Part shown: positions 38,482 to 51,118 of the stretch, piece by piece
How the letters are laid out: each line of letters begins with the position of its first letter
Position numbering within the stretch: the first letter of the stretch is position 1
NCBI GenBank assembly: GCA_018296165.2
Contig: JACKQL020000013.1
Coordinates: forward strand, 930,001-994,000
Direction: 5' to 3'
Source: Termitomyces sp. T153
Taxonomy: Eukaryota; Basidiomycota; Agaricomycetes; Agaricales; Lyophyllaceae
DNA length: 64,000 bases
Notes under the pieces: model-generated
What the model saw: the letters and a program-made list of their open reading frames with translations, nothing else
The model's database searches: none
Told to the model about the DNA's origin: nothing
Position numbers and translations under genes: made by a program

Positions 38482-39680
38482 TTAGCAGTTGAGCTTCTTA
38501 GCTGTCCAAAAGTATTTGAGGTTCTTATGGTCTATCAAAACCTTGAACTCATGCTGTGCACCATCTAGGAAATGCTGCCACTTTTTAAAGAACTGAATGA
38601 TGGCCAGCATCTCCTTGTTGTGGATCTTGTAGTTGCACTCTACCATATTCAGGCTCTTGGAGTAAAAGGTCACTAGATGCCACTTCCCATCCTCCAGGAA
38701 TTGTCGCAATAGAATAGCTCCAGTGGCAAAATTGGAGCTGTCAGCTTCCACTCAGAAGGAAAAGTTGTTGTTCAGGAAGAGGAGGACTGGTCTGAAGGTG
38801 ACAGCATGCTTGAGAGTGTTGAAGGCTGTCTGCTCCAGAGGTCCCCAGCTCCAGGTGGTATCCTTTGTGGTGAGGTCAAATAGAGAGTGGGCATGATGTG
38901 AAAAGTCCTGGGTGAACCTCTGGTAGAATTTAGCAAAGCTTAGAAAGGCCTGCACCTCCTTCTTGTTCTTGGGCTTTAGCCACTCCATGACACCTGCCAC
39001 CTTCACCAGATCCATCTTTGCAGCTCCATGCAAGATGATCAGCCCAAAATACTTGATCCAGGTCTGCTCAAACTTGCACTTCTCTGGTTTGAGATAGAGC
39101 TGATAGCAGTGAAGGCATTCCAAGATAAGGCACATGATCTGGTGGTGCTCCTCCAATATTTTGGTATAGATAAGGATGTTGTCAAGGTATATGCACACTA
39201 CATCCTCAGCAATAAGATCCTGGAAGATATCATTCATCATTGTCTAGAAGATGGCTGGGCTATTGGTGAGTCCAAAGAACATGACAAGAGGTTTGAACAG
39301 TCCCTAGTTGGTCTGGAATGTAGCCTTCCATTTGTCTCCCTCCTGGATGTGCATGTTCTTGTAGCCCTACTGAACATCCAGCTTAGTGAAGTGCCATGCA
39401 CCTTGGAGGTTATTGATAAGCTCCAAGATGAGGGGGAGGAGGTAGCAGTTCTTCACAGTCATGGCATTAAGAATGCAGTAGTCCTGGACTAGTCAGAGTA
39501 AGCATCCTTCTTTTTAATGAAGAAGACCAGAGAAGCCATCAGAGATCTGGAGGAGTGGATGTGACCAGAGTCCAGATTCTCTTACAGGAAGGCATCAAGC
39601 TTGTTCTGCTCCTTAGGTGCCAGTAGGTAGACCTTGCAGCTTGAAGGCTTAGAATCCAGAATTAATTCAATGGTGTGGTC
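38482..39680 (-). pseudogene. Gypsy reverse transcriptase and RNase H, decayed
   Basis: The frame 38752-39240 holds the palm of the reverse transcriptase (MMNDIFQDLIAEDVVCIYLD) and the thumb; the active-site YLDD reads YLDN. The frame 38482-38751 is RNase H (EADSSNFATGAILLRQFLED), with the first catalytic Asp of that domain read as Asp. The fingers region lies at 39241-39680 in shifted frames with stops. Confidence 0.85.
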
Positions 39681-40214
39681 CTACTATTTGTGCTTTAGGA
39701 GTGAGTTGAACAAGGCCTTAGAAAACATGTCTTCAAAGGCACAAAGGTATGGAGGCATGATGTCCTGGAACATCCAGGGTGCAGAGTTTGCAGTGAATGC
39801 CTGGGCTAGCTGCTGGAATATGGTCTGGCCAGTCCAGATCTCTGTGATTGAGGGTGGTAAGTGTAAAGTGGTGGCATAGATCCAATCTCCAACTTCCACT
39901 GCCTTGTCTGGGAGCTCTGGATCACAGATGTCTCCAAATTCCCCTCTTAGTTTCTTCTCTGGGGCCCCACTGCTGCTCCAGTTGTTCTTGTAAAGGGCCT
40001 CTCTATAGGCAAATATCAGGGGCAGGGGGTCCAGAAGGTCTAGATCTGCAAAGGAGAGATGGCCAGCACAGCATGCCTGAATGGCTACATGTTCTCAAAC
40101 TTTAGCCTAGCACTCTTTTCTGACCTCAGTGGTGCCAGTAGAGCACCTCCAAGAGCACTGGCTCATAGTTACCTTGCCCCAGGCCCAGTCTACTTTGGAG
40201 TTGTGCTCCCAGAG

Positions 40215-40541
40215 CTATATAAAACTGAAGATCATGTGCTGCTTGCCTAAACTAGTGACAGCAAAGACTGCATGCTTAGCATGATTCTGGTAGTGGAGGA
40301 TAAAGTCTACTACAGAGCTGATGGCACTGGCTTTGTTGGGCATCCTATCAATGTTGAATACTGGAATGAGTTGGGAAAGTGGCTGCATGGTTAGGCCATG
40401 GCACTTCACAAACTCCAAGTCTAAGAACAGTCCTGTCACTCTGCTGTCCAGGAGAGCAGTGACTCTGTGAGTTTGCTGAGTGTCTATGGTCTCAATTTCT
40501 ACATCAAGGCATAGTGAGTTGGTGAACAAGCTCAAGGCCAC
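40215..40541 (-). pseudogene. Gypsy aspartic protease, decayed
   Basis: The retropepsin motif region reads ALLDSRVTGLFLDLEFV, where the active-site D-S/T-G has become DSR. An intact family member would need DSG. Frame open for 108 codons. Confidence 0.75.
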
Positions 40542-40759
40542 TACATACTGCTAGGGCAATTGGTGCTCCCAGACAGGGCAGCTCCAATGGAGCCTAGCTG
40601 GTGTTGGGGGGCTGGGCTTGGACTCTGGAGTTGGTGTTTGTACATCTGGAGAAGAAAACTGAGGTTTTCTATCTTAGAATGATTAATCTTGGGAAGGGCA
40701 ATTTCATTTTTTAATGACAGACATAAGAACTTGTTAGTACCAAGCAACCAGAGGCATAC

Positions 40760-42000
40760 ACCTCATCTGTCACTCAACTAAAAATCCTCCTCCAGCTCTG
40801 GGGGGGTGTGCAAGCACAATCTCCTCTAAAGTCAACTCTAGTGTCAGCTCATCTGGTGACAGAGTTCTAGTAGCATCCTTTGCAGCCAACAGTTGCAGGA
40901 AAAGCTCCTCTTGCTCCACTATAGAGAGGTAGTGCACCTCTAAACCCAATGGGCAGTGTTGTGTAAAGTGCCCCAGTTTTTTACATCTCTAGCACAGTAG
41001 CAGCATGGGGCAGTGCTGTTGGGCTGCATCTACATCCATAGGAATGCCCAGTGGCAAGGGGCATGGTGTGAGGGCAGCCAGAGCAGAGGTGGGAGCTGGG
41101 AGTGCAGTAGTGGAGTATTGAAGACTAATGAATGGAGTGAGGCATTGCATTAGGTGCAAGTAGCAAAGCTCCTATTGGATTTCCATGAGCTGCCACTGAT
41201 TCCAGGCCACCTTGTACCAAGAGGCAATTATTTTGTCATCTGGGTAGCCCTTGGCCAGGTTGTTAATGTGCTCTATCAGTATGCATGAGGCACAGTTGGA
41301 GACTATTGAGGTATGTGGCTTGCTTGACTAACACCCAGAAGAAGTCAATATACTTGTCCAGCATTTACTTTTCTTGCCCATACTTTTTCTTGCTCATACT
41401 GCTCCCTGTCATATAGCACTAAAGTGGTGGTTTTGGCAGGATTGATTGGGAAAAACTCCACTCAGAAGTCTTTTTTGAAAGCAGCCCAATCTGCAAAGCT
41501 TCTGACACCTCCAGGGCAGCAGAACACCTGTAACACATAAGTAGAGGCTTGTCCAGTCTTCATATACAACAGTACCCAAGCTATCTTCAATGCACTGGAG
41601 TCAAAAGTGTCTCTGCTAAGGTGGATGTAGGTGAGACATGATTAAAGGAAGTGCTCCTCACCAGAGCAAACACTGTCATATACATTGAGAAGTGCAGAGC
41701 ATGGGATCTGTGGTTAGAGGGTTATTGGAGCTCTAGAGGCAGCTACCAGAGCCATTGGGGGTAGTTCCACCACCAGAGGTAGTGTGGAGATAGGGGGCAG
41801 GCACTTTAGCAGTGCTTGAAGGAATTGGAATATATGATTGGTGGTCTGATGGAGGGTAGAGAGTTTGGTTGTATAATGAGTGAGGGATGATTGAGTCAGT
41901 TGCACCTGGTTCTCTAGGTATAGCAGGCAGATCCAGGCTTCATCCTAAGGGGCCAGAGCCTTCAGGAAAGTGTCTGGATTGACAAGCTGAGACATAGAAT
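40760..42000 (-). pseudogene. Gypsy gag with zinc-knuckle, decayed
   Basis: Minus-strand sequence near 40940-40990 encodes a Cys/His knuckle (CKKLGHFTQHCPLG), and the region to about 42000 encodes capsid-like helices in several broken frames (for example 41714-41905). Confidence 0.65.
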
Positions 42001-42101
42001 TCCACAGGTGCTTAAGTCTGGTGGGGAAGTGATAGATAGGAGCTTGGAGGTTCCTTGCAGGCTATGGAGGCTTCTAGACCAGAGTTAGAGACTTGTTCTG
42101 C

Positions 42102-42450
42102 TATAAGAGCAACCTTCAGAAGTGGCAGCTCAATCATGCAGCTAGCAGAGGGGAATCCAAAGTCTATTTAGCAAGATAACCAATGATACAAATAGTAACT
42201 AATCACCTAGCAGAGGAGAATTCGAAGAAAACAAATCTAAGGATCCCTGCTGCTTGATGCAGTGCATCAGTGGGCAGCAGAGGCATGAGAACAACTGTAC
42301 AGAAAGCTGGAGCTAGCCTTAACCCTAGGAAGGTGCTCAACAAGGAACTGTGGGAAGTTCTGTGGATCTCCAAAGATCTCTGTAGGCCATGGAGATTATC
42401 ATAGAGGTTGGAAATAAAAGGCAGAGGTTGATAATGGAAGTTCCCTGACA
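42102..42450 (-). repeat. Gypsy 5' LTR (right in the window)
   Basis: Aligns with 36333-36712 along its whole length, with many C/T and G/A differences and fewer of the short tandem units. Ends CCTGACA. Confidence 0.88.
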
Positions 42451-42455
42451 ATAAA

Positions 42456-43361
42456 AGCTCTAATGATGCACTTAGATCTTCCCTCTTTTTACATCATCAT
42501 CAATCCTACCAATATCTATAACTCCATTTTGAAATTTATGGCAAGATTGGATATTGATGTGGATAGTTTATTGATTGACAACATATCCAAATACCATGAG
42601 CAATCTATCCTTGTTGCTCACAATCCTGTAGTTGCTGCTAAGTTCTTTCATATATATATGCATGTATTTGTGGACCACCTTCTCAAATATAGTTCAACAA
42701 GAAAGAATTTGACTGGAGGTGCATTGGTTTTAACATCTGGGTACTACAGGTGTGTTGAGGCTCAAGGCTACAGCACTCTCCATTGTTACATGCTCATTTG
42801 GCTCAAAGGCAGGTTGAATCTGGATGAGATAAAAAACCATATACTGCAGAAAGGAAATGATTTCTTTTATAGAAGAATAGTAGCGTTTCTCAATGATGCA
42901 ATCACAACTCATATTCCAATGCATCCAGATTTGTGTCTAGATATATCTTTGAGTCATGTCCATCTTTGTAGCATTTGCAGTTTTAAATGGAATGGCTGAA
43001 AATACAGAAGATAACTGCACAATGGACCTATATAACATAGCAAAAGCATGTTGAGTTCACCAGCATAGGCCTACTTGCTATAAGTATGCAAAGAATGATG
43101 GAGATAGAGTGTGTTGTTTTAGTTTGAATGTAGACAAGTTTCATCCAATGACTTTCTTCAATGTAGACAGTGGAGAAATTACTCTTTGTTGTTTGGATGG
43201 AATGGTGAAAGATTTCAATAACACTATTCTTGAAACCATGCACTGCAATATGGACATTAGATTTATTGGTTCAGGTGCATTGGTGAAAGCCATATTGCAT
43301 TATATTACCAACTATATTTCAAAGTTGCTGCTCAAAGCTCATGTTGTATTTGCCATGCTTG
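42456..43361 (+). pseudogene. Helitron Rep (Helitron_like_N) domain, decayed
   Basis: The frame 42463-42999 has LPSFYIIINPTNIYNSILKF, SILVAHNPVVAAKFFHIYMH and GYYRCVEAQGYSTLHCYMLI, the rolling-circle Rep landmarks. The two-His motif expected as HCHM reads HCYM. A second frame, 43109-43361, has MVKDFNNTILETMHCNMDIR and LHYITNYISK. The domain is cut at 43361 by the next insertion. Confidence 0.85.
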
Positions 43362-44501
43362 TGTTATGACCTGTCCCCAGAACCTCAGACCTTGTTCCTA
43401 GCCACCTTGCTTCTCTGGAGTTCAACCCCATTCCCCTCTTTGACTTTCCCAATCTTTTCCCACCCATGGCACCCACTCCAGGTAACTTCAACACTTTCTG
43501 AGCAAACCCCAACGGCCCCCTAGCTAACTCTGATGCCTTCTCTGCAGCCATCAATGCCTCCCCTGCCTCTTCTGAACTCCTGAAACCCTCCCCTACTATT
43601 TCTGACTCTGGTGTACATCATCAACTCATCACCCTAGTTTTCCTAACTATTTATGGAGCATCACAACAACTCCAGAATGGCCTATGTTCTTGACTGATCC
43701 CATCAGAATATCACTGCAGCCTGTTCCCTGATCACAACCAACACTCATCAACTCTGTGCAGCTCCATCAAGCCCTGCCACCATACTCACTGTCCTCCGGA
43801 GCTCTTTAGTAGTCAGTATATAAATCATAGAGTAGCTCCTCATACTCTAGTCTTGATATTGCTTAACATTACCTATATTCTGATTGTTTCTGTCTCATGT
43901 TTCATGTTCCATATTTCTTTTCCCTTTTATCTCAGTCTCCCAGTCTTGTCTTGTCCCTATTTCCATTATTGTCATGTTATTATCTTGTATCTCTACTTGA
44001 ATCTATTCTTGTTCTTGTCTCAATCTTGTCTCAACTCTGTCTTGTCTTATTTGACTCTGTCTTCATTATTGTGTTCAAGTCCTTTCAACCTTAACACCTT
44101 TATGAACTCCACACTTATGATTACAAAACTCAAACACTTTTTAAACCAAGTTCAGACCTTGCTATTTGTTTGGCCCTGAAACCCATCAACATCTGTTGAT
44201 CCCCCATTGAGCTCTGGCTCCACTCCCATCACTTGCATAGCCTCTGCTTACTCCACACCTTCAATACTCACCTCCAGACTTGTACCTAGCCCCCCATCAA
44301 GTCTGACTCCTTCTCCACAACTCATCCCAGACTTCTCTGGACTACTCCAGACTTGTTCAGATCACTCCCCCTCACTTACTCTCACAAGTCTACAATGTCT
44401 AGACCTTCTCCAAACACTGAGTTATCAGTATAGAATACCATGTCTGCCTAGTAAGGATTTGCCCAGTGTAGCTGAGCCCCCATGGTCAGCAGAACCTGAC
44501 A
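43362..44501 (+). repeat. 5' LTR of the LARD-like element
   Basis: Matches 51119-52266 throughout. Contains a TATA-like sequence (CAGTATATAAATC, about 43817) that probably marks the transcription start and the U3/R border. Confidence 0.88.
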
Positions 44502-44514
44502 TAATATCAAGACT
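44502..44514 (+). other. Probable primer-binding site
   Basis: TAATATCAAGACT directly follows the LTR end. It fits TGGTATCAGAGC (initiator-Met tRNA 3' end complement) after G-to-A changes. Confidence 0.5.
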
Positions 44515-47500
44515 CTCCTGTTTGTAATGTCTGCAATTAACTCCACATGCACTTCCATTGGGACTCTTGATGTCTATGGTCAGCACATGCCTAAGACCCA
44601 CTATGATTTGTTTTGCCTTGCCCAATTTGCCAAGGCACATTGAATCATAGATCTGACACCAAATGCCCCCTCCACTCCAGTCACTCTCCCACACAACAGC
44701 TCTCTTCATGGACACTCTCCCTACTCAACCTCAACCCCATTATTCCTGCACCACCCTCATCTGCCACTCCCACACCTCCTCTGCCAGCTCTTCCTTCTAC
44801 TAAAGGTTGACCATGACATCTTCAACCTAGTACCCAACCAACTCTGGTGATAAATCAATCTATTGCTCAACAACCCCTCTGGCACCTCATCCACACCACC
44901 TCGCCAACAATAATACAACTTCATTGGAGACAATCACTTGATGCATAAGAACAAGTCACTATCCCTGCCAACAAACAATAATGAGACCTCTGACCACACC
45001 CCCCCTTAATCCTCCTACTTCTAGACCCACTGGCCCTACCCCACAGCTCCATCAAAAATCTGTGTGTCACTAATATCTGACCCAATGACTCTCCACTCAC
45101 ATCAAAGGAGCAAATATCCAATGCTTTGCCAGTGAACCCTCCAACTTCCACACCACACTCTCACCCAACTCCAAGGATGTCAACCCTCCAAAGCAAGCCC
45201 TGCCATCATTGGATTTGAACCCTGACTCAAGCAACTCCTCCCTCTCTAAGAATTAATCAAGATTCCAAGACCAGTGCTCTGCTTCCAACCCCACAACCAA
45301 CCTCTGGAAATCAGCTAGGACCCTTTTAGTTAACTGGCTGTTGACCCCATCCAATGTTTGACTGGACAAAACTCTGCAACAAAGTCTCCAAGCATGGATA
45401 CAACCCCCTCCTTCCTCCAGTTCCTTAAGGCTCTGATGCCTCTGACCCAACTCCAGTGACTCCAGAGCAAGACAAAAGAACTTCTAAGCCTCAAGGTGGT
45501 CAAGAAAGGAAGGAAGACACACCTCCACCCCAACTTCCTTGAAATGCACTCTAAAGGTGCCTCCAACAAATTCAGAAGTTGATGTGAGAACCATGGCACC
45601 CCAACCTACAATGCTCAACAACTCTGGATCCCTCTTCCATTACTTTGACACCCCCTCCAAATTGATCTAGAGCCCCTGGCATCAAAATGCTTGACACTGC
45701 CTCCCTCCACATGCACTTCACAAGATGGGACCTCCATTCTTTAACTACCAAATTATGCCACTTCTAGCAAAAAAACACCCCAGTGCAGAAGTCACCCCAT
45801 CAGAATAGACTATATGAAAAAGAGAATTCTATATGAAGTAGTCTCCTCAGAGTATCATGAACTTGCTGACATGTTCTCCAAAGAAAGCAAAGAACCCTGC
45901 CATCACCTCTGAGACCATGTTACAAACTCTGCACCCAACCATCTCAAATCTCAAAGCCTCAACAACAAAGAATACACTCCTGAGCACCTCTTGGAGGTTT
46001 CTCCCCTCTGCCAAAGCAATTTGAGAACCCCCAATGACTCTGAAAACCCTGCAAAAAGATCCAAGGCACTTTGACCCACAACTCCAGGCAATCCCAGACA
46101 CCCCTCCTCACAACCCTGGACCCTGGCAACCAGCTCTGGAACCCCCATTTTGACTCTGACATCCATCTAGGGAGCCTCCAACACCAACCCATCAATGATG
46201 TCTCCATAGCATGCACTCTGCAAGCTTAAAAACCTGACTACCAACTTTGAACCCCTCCACTCTTGCCAGAAAAAATGTCTACAAACAAGGACCATACTGC
46301 CAGGGTAACAGAGGGACAAATCCCATCTAAAGCAGTTTCTCTGGAGTGTCATAAGTTTGCTGACATTCTCCAAGAAAAGAATAATATTCCCTGCCACCAC
46401 TTCCAATTTGTAATTGGAAAAATGCTACTGCTATTCCCACTCATCAGTGAGCAAAGACATTACATGCCTCAATTTCTGCCACCAGAGTCACAAACATGCC
46501 AATGTACTACTCCACCCCTCCAACAAAAGCAATTACTCAGTGAAAGAACAAATTCCAGATACTTAAAGTAGTTTCTCCCAAGCTTGGCAATGCACCATGC
46601 AACCCAACCACATCTGCTAGAGATCAGCCCAGATGCCAAGAAATATAAATGGCTCCTCTAACTCTGCTCTAACAATCAAGGGATCAATGATGCCCTCCAA
46701 AAGAAGCAGTACTCTTTTCTCCTAATCAAAAATCTTGTTGATTGCCCTGCAGTGCCAAGACCTACTTCCACTCCACCTACAGTGACCTCCAGACCACTCT
46801 GGAGCATAAATGGAAGATCACTCCCATTCCTGCCATGACCCCTTTAGAGTCTCAAGTGATGTCCTTGTGTGACTAACTTCTCTGCCACCCTCCTGCACTT
46901 GTAGACAACTACCCTCCAATATAAACAATATTTTACACATTAGGGCAACAGTCTGACCCACCTAATCCCTCAGAAAGCAACTAGAATGCACCCACTACAT
47001 CCAAGCATGACTCCAGGGACCACTGCCACTTATCCACAATTCTGCCACTTGCCCACTCACAATCCTAAGAATCTCTCTGAGGGACAATTCTAGTCCTGCA
47101 GCTCCATGGTCAACTTAAGGAGCCTAAACACCCCTACTAGACAACTAGTAAGAAGCCTGGAGATTGAGCAGTATAACTCCCACCACTCTGTAGTAATCCC
47201 CATCAAATGTTTGCATGTTGTGCTGATTTGGACAAGGAGGCAAACTCTACTCCAGACTCCCCTCTTTGCCCAGCATGACCTCTGCTGCAACCCTGCCAAC
47301 AAACCAACCCCCCAAACCACCAGTTATACTGCCTCTGGGCCTCTGGTGCTTGCACTGGAAAGAACAGACCAACAAAACACACCCCCAGACCCCTTTCTCC
47401 CATTCAGCACCATCTCTGAAGACAACTCCATTAACAAGCCATCCACTGACCAGCCTCCACACTAACTCTGGACCCTTGGCTCCCACTCTGGAAGAAGATA

Positions 47501-50500
47501 TAACCCCTGAGCTCACTACAAACCAACTCTGCTCATGCTCCACCAAATCCAGAAGAGCTCTGCCAACAAGCTAGCACCCCTCGCACCACTTTCAGTCTGC
47601 TAGCTCCACCCTGAGAAGGGATAAAACTGCTGCTGAACCTCCAATACAACACTGAACCCCCAGTACAACCCTCAACACAACTCTGCTAGTGAGCCAACAG
47701 CTGACCTGCCTGTTATGCCACCTTTACAACTCCTAGGAAGAACAACCTATGAAACAACAACTCTGAACTCCTCCCTCACTCTGCACCTCACCCAGAAGCA
47801 ACCCCACCACACCAACTAACCTTTGCACTGTCTCCAGACTACCAACCTTTACTCCAAGAAGGATGAACTCATGCCCCAGACTCAGAACACACTCATTCTG
47901 ACAAACTCTGACTGCACTCCAAGCTCTAAGGATGCCAGGAACATGTAAGACTCCCCTACCCATCTCTGGACTTACTGTTGGCCAGGAATGAGAAGAAATG
48001 TCATGTAGCTAGTCCAGGACTTACAAACCCCAACTAAGCACATCCTTGACAAAACACAATACTCTGGAGTGCAGCAAATGCCCAACAAAATATGTCCCCA
48101 ACAAAATGCAATACTTTAGAGTTCAACAAGCCCTTACCCAAGCATGCCTCCACCAAAACAAAAGCCTCCAAACACTTCTCTGCCTATGAAATCATCCACC
48201 AACCTCTCATACTCAGAGGTTGACAGATTGCAAGAATAAGCAAACCAAACTTTGAAAAAGTATCTCTGCCCCTATGCTAACCCAACCAACAGCATAGCTG
48301 GCATGTAAAATAGTCCCCCATCAAGTCTACTACAACATCAACCCCAACCCCAGAGCCTCTTCTGCTATGCCACCAAAGACCCTCAACTCTGACCTACCCC
48401 ATCTCCAAGGACAAACTTTACTCTGTCACCCCCACCATTATCAAAAAAGACCTCCGCCTCTGCTGCCAGCCATGTTAGCACAAATTCAAGTTACCAGAAG
48501 ACCTCCCCCCCCTTCCACTAGCTGTGTCAGAGCAAAATCAAAGTCACCAAAAGACCTCTGCCCCTACTACCAGCTATGTTAGCACAAATCCAAGTTACTA
48601 GAAGACCTCCCTCCTCCCTCCACCAGCTGCATCAGAGCAGAATTAAAGTCACTAGAAGACCTCCACCCTCTCTACCAGCCATGTTGGAACAAAAACCTAA
48701 GCTGCCACTAAAGCATACTTAAAGTCTGGAGATCCACCCTTCAGCCCCACCAACAAATGCTTGACATGGCCCCAGACCTGAGAACAACCACCCATGACCT
48801 TGGTCTGAGCCTCTAAGAAGCAAGCCCAGGTCAACACCCCACCTGTTGACACTCTCAAAACACATTGGAGCCCCACAAAAAACCCCCCTAATGCCCCTGC
48901 CAAACTCTAGAAACCTCCTTGCAATGCCCTGCCAAACTTTGTTGACTCTGGGACTAGTTGACACAGATGGCATTAGTGGGCTTAATCTCCACCTCTGGAT
49001 TTACTAGAAATTCAACTCCCACAAGCAACTCCTGCATGTTTTTACTTACTCATCCCCTCATACAAACTAAAACCTTGCATGCTTGTCAGAACTCAAAAGA
49101 TTCAATATTGACAAAAGACAAAAGTTACAAAAATTGTACAGGTGGAACTATAGAAGCACAAAATAGCAAGAAACCCAGGTCTGACCCCCCCTCTCACTCC
49201 CCCTCCTCCTCCAGAATCCTCTGCATTACACCTTTGACAAGATCTACCTCTATCTGAGCAACCACTACAGCAAGGACCTCTGGCTGCTCAGGTAATGGCT
49301 CCCTTACATCAGTTGCCACCTCCCACCATGCTCCAGGGTCTGCTGTACTCCTCTGCCAATGCTCTGCTAACAACTGCCCCATCTGTCTGGACCTCTGCTC
49401 CAACTCCAGAGGAAGTTTTCTGGGCAGTCACATGAGCCCATTTTGGATTGAGGCATGAGCAGCTGACACCCTGTCAAGAAGAACATGGTGTTGATAGACC
49501 CAGTCTAGCCAGCTTATGTCAGTAGAGCTAGAAGAGTGAGAAATGAAGAAACTCACACATCACCCCCCCTCTGCCCTGAGGCTGTCTTGTTGGCCAACCA
49601 CTCCTTGTGTCATCCCCCTGCCTCCACCCTAGCCCCTTCTGCCTCCACAGCTCCTCACTGCACCTCTGCCCTCTGCTTTGCCCATGCTACCAACTGCCTC
49701 AGCCATTCCTGCAACTCCTGCACCTTCAATAACCACTCCTTGATTGTCTGCGTGGCCACCCCCAACTCCTGCCATGCCATGTCTCCATTCTGCCATGCCA
49801 TATCTCTGTCCCACTACACCTCATCATGCTCCCACTGGACCACATCACAGTCTTTCTCAATCTTTCAGACCTCATCCTCATGCAATGCCAGCAGTTGGAA
49901 CAACACCTCTGCTCACCACTGCCAAAATGTCTCAAAAAGTACTGGAGAAGGACTGGAGCCTCTGCCAGACCCCCTCACCAAAACCCCTAACACAGGAGAG
50001 TACACATGTGGCTCTGGAGGGCCCACCATCAACTCCCCTCCCCATAGCCACTTGCTGGGCCCCACCTCTAGCAAGAGGAATGCCTTTCATTTTCCTTTGT
50101 CATGTGCAGCTGAAGCTCCCTCCCTCCACCCACCCTGCAGAGGTCCCATCTTCATCACAGGCCACCCCACACTTACCTCACCCTCTACTCCAGACCCCCA
50201 ACCTGACACCTTCTCCCTGTGCCTGTTGAGTAGCTGCACCACCACCCATGCCACATCCCACCCCTGCTCCTCTAATATGCAGGCTACACACCAACTCAAC
50301 AAGATTGGGCACTTCTGCCTTGAGCAACATGGGATGCACACTGACATGTCCTAATAAGAGACCTGCATTGGCACCTCAAACTGCAGTGATTCCTGCAATG
50401 AGCACAGAGAGTATACTACAACATCAAGTTACTCCAAAGCCTAGCACAACAAATATGAGGGACAAATATGAGGGACTCACTAGAGCTTCTGCCTGGCACC

Positions 50501-51105
50501 ATTCCAGAGTCAGAGGACGCCATGCCCACTCCACTGCCTCCACAAACTTCTCTGGGGTCACCTCTGCTTGAGCAACCTACAGTGCCTTAGAAATGACCTA
50601 GATTTTCCTAGGCCAAAATTGGGTCTTGAGGACCATCCTGCCAACACCAAAACCGACCCTGCTGGAACTCTGCCTTGAAATGGGGCCCCTGATGGGTCAG
50701 CCACAGCTACAGACAATTCTGTTGAACTCCATCAGTGACTCTAGAACACAGAAAAAACAGACCTGCACTCATGGCTATGGTATATAGCCTTCACCTACTG
50801 GCAGCCCCAATGAGAATCAGACTCTCTCAAGAAAGAGGGAGTAGGAGATGTTGACAATGATGCAGATGATGCTGACAATGCTGGGGATAGAGCAGGAGAA
50901 GACATGACAAGAAGTTTGGGAACTCCAGAGTATGTCTGACCCTTTTAATGACTTGAGGGGAACCTCCTGACAAATAGTGGCCATGCTTCAACTTTGTTTC
51001 CCATGCCACTGCCACTCACTACAGTTTGATCAATATTACTTGGCTTCAATTCCCATGCCCTGCCAATCTCCAACCTGCACCCTGTGTCTTGAGAGTCTCA
51101 ATGCT
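44515..51105. other. Non-coding internal domain of the LARD-like element
   Basis: 6.6 kb of C-rich, CpG-free sequence. Its longest frames (for example 49536-50354, 272 codons) read as Ser/Pro/Thr/Cys-rich low-complexity protein and show no domain. The richness in CCA/CTC/TCC suggests composition rather than selection explains them. A 51-54-bp tandem array lies at 48447-48700. Confidence 0.6.
48447..48700. repeat. Minisatellite, about five units of 51-54 bp
   Basis: Units begin AGACCTC at about 48448, 48498, 48552, 48603 and 48657. They alternate between two subtypes (CCAGC-ATGTTAGCACAAAT and AGCTG-GTCAGAGCA), so the higher-order period is about 105 bp. Confidence 0.75.
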
Positions 51106-51118
51106 GAAGGAGAGGTGA
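51106..51118 (+). other. Polypurine tract of the LARD-like element
   Basis: GAAGGAGAGGTGA immediately precedes the right LTR, the expected position for second-strand priming. Confidence 0.65.

Larger units (their letters stand above)
36333..42450 (-). mobile_element. Ty3/Gypsy chromovirus, 6.1 kb, inactive
   Basis: Bounded by LTRs 36333-36712 and 42102-42450, both with TG...CA-type ends (the right copy has TG mutated to TA). Five-base target duplications ATAAG (36328-36332) and ATAAA (42451-42455) flank it. Internal order on the minus strand is gag with zinc knuckle, protease, reverse transcriptase, RNase H, integrase, chromodomain, which is the chromovirus order. A polypurine tract lies next to the left LTR (36713-36727, read as its complement). 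Stops and frameshifts occur throughout. Confidence 0.9.
33520..43361 (+). mobile_element. Helitron, truncated and interrupted by a Gypsy element
   Basis: Plus-strand frames in order match the Agaricomycete Helitron helicase-like protein: an N-terminal region (about 33520-34505), a Cys-rich DUF6570-type region (34805-35640), a region ending at 36332, then the Helitron_like_N (Rep) domain from 42456 to 43361. The Gypsy element 36333-42450 is inserted between. Joining 36332 to 42456 (one target duplication removed) gives a continuous frame EIRALMMHLDLPSFY, which fixes both element borders. The Helitron stops at 43361, where the next LTR element begins. The Pif1-type helicase domain that should follow is not found. 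The outer left end is not defined. Confidence 0.78.

Noticed and set aside
49536..50354. 272-aa Ser/Cys/His-rich frame inside the LARD-like element
   Set aside because: Low-complexity translation of C-rich, CpG-free DNA. Overlapping frames are also open, which indicates composition rather than coding.
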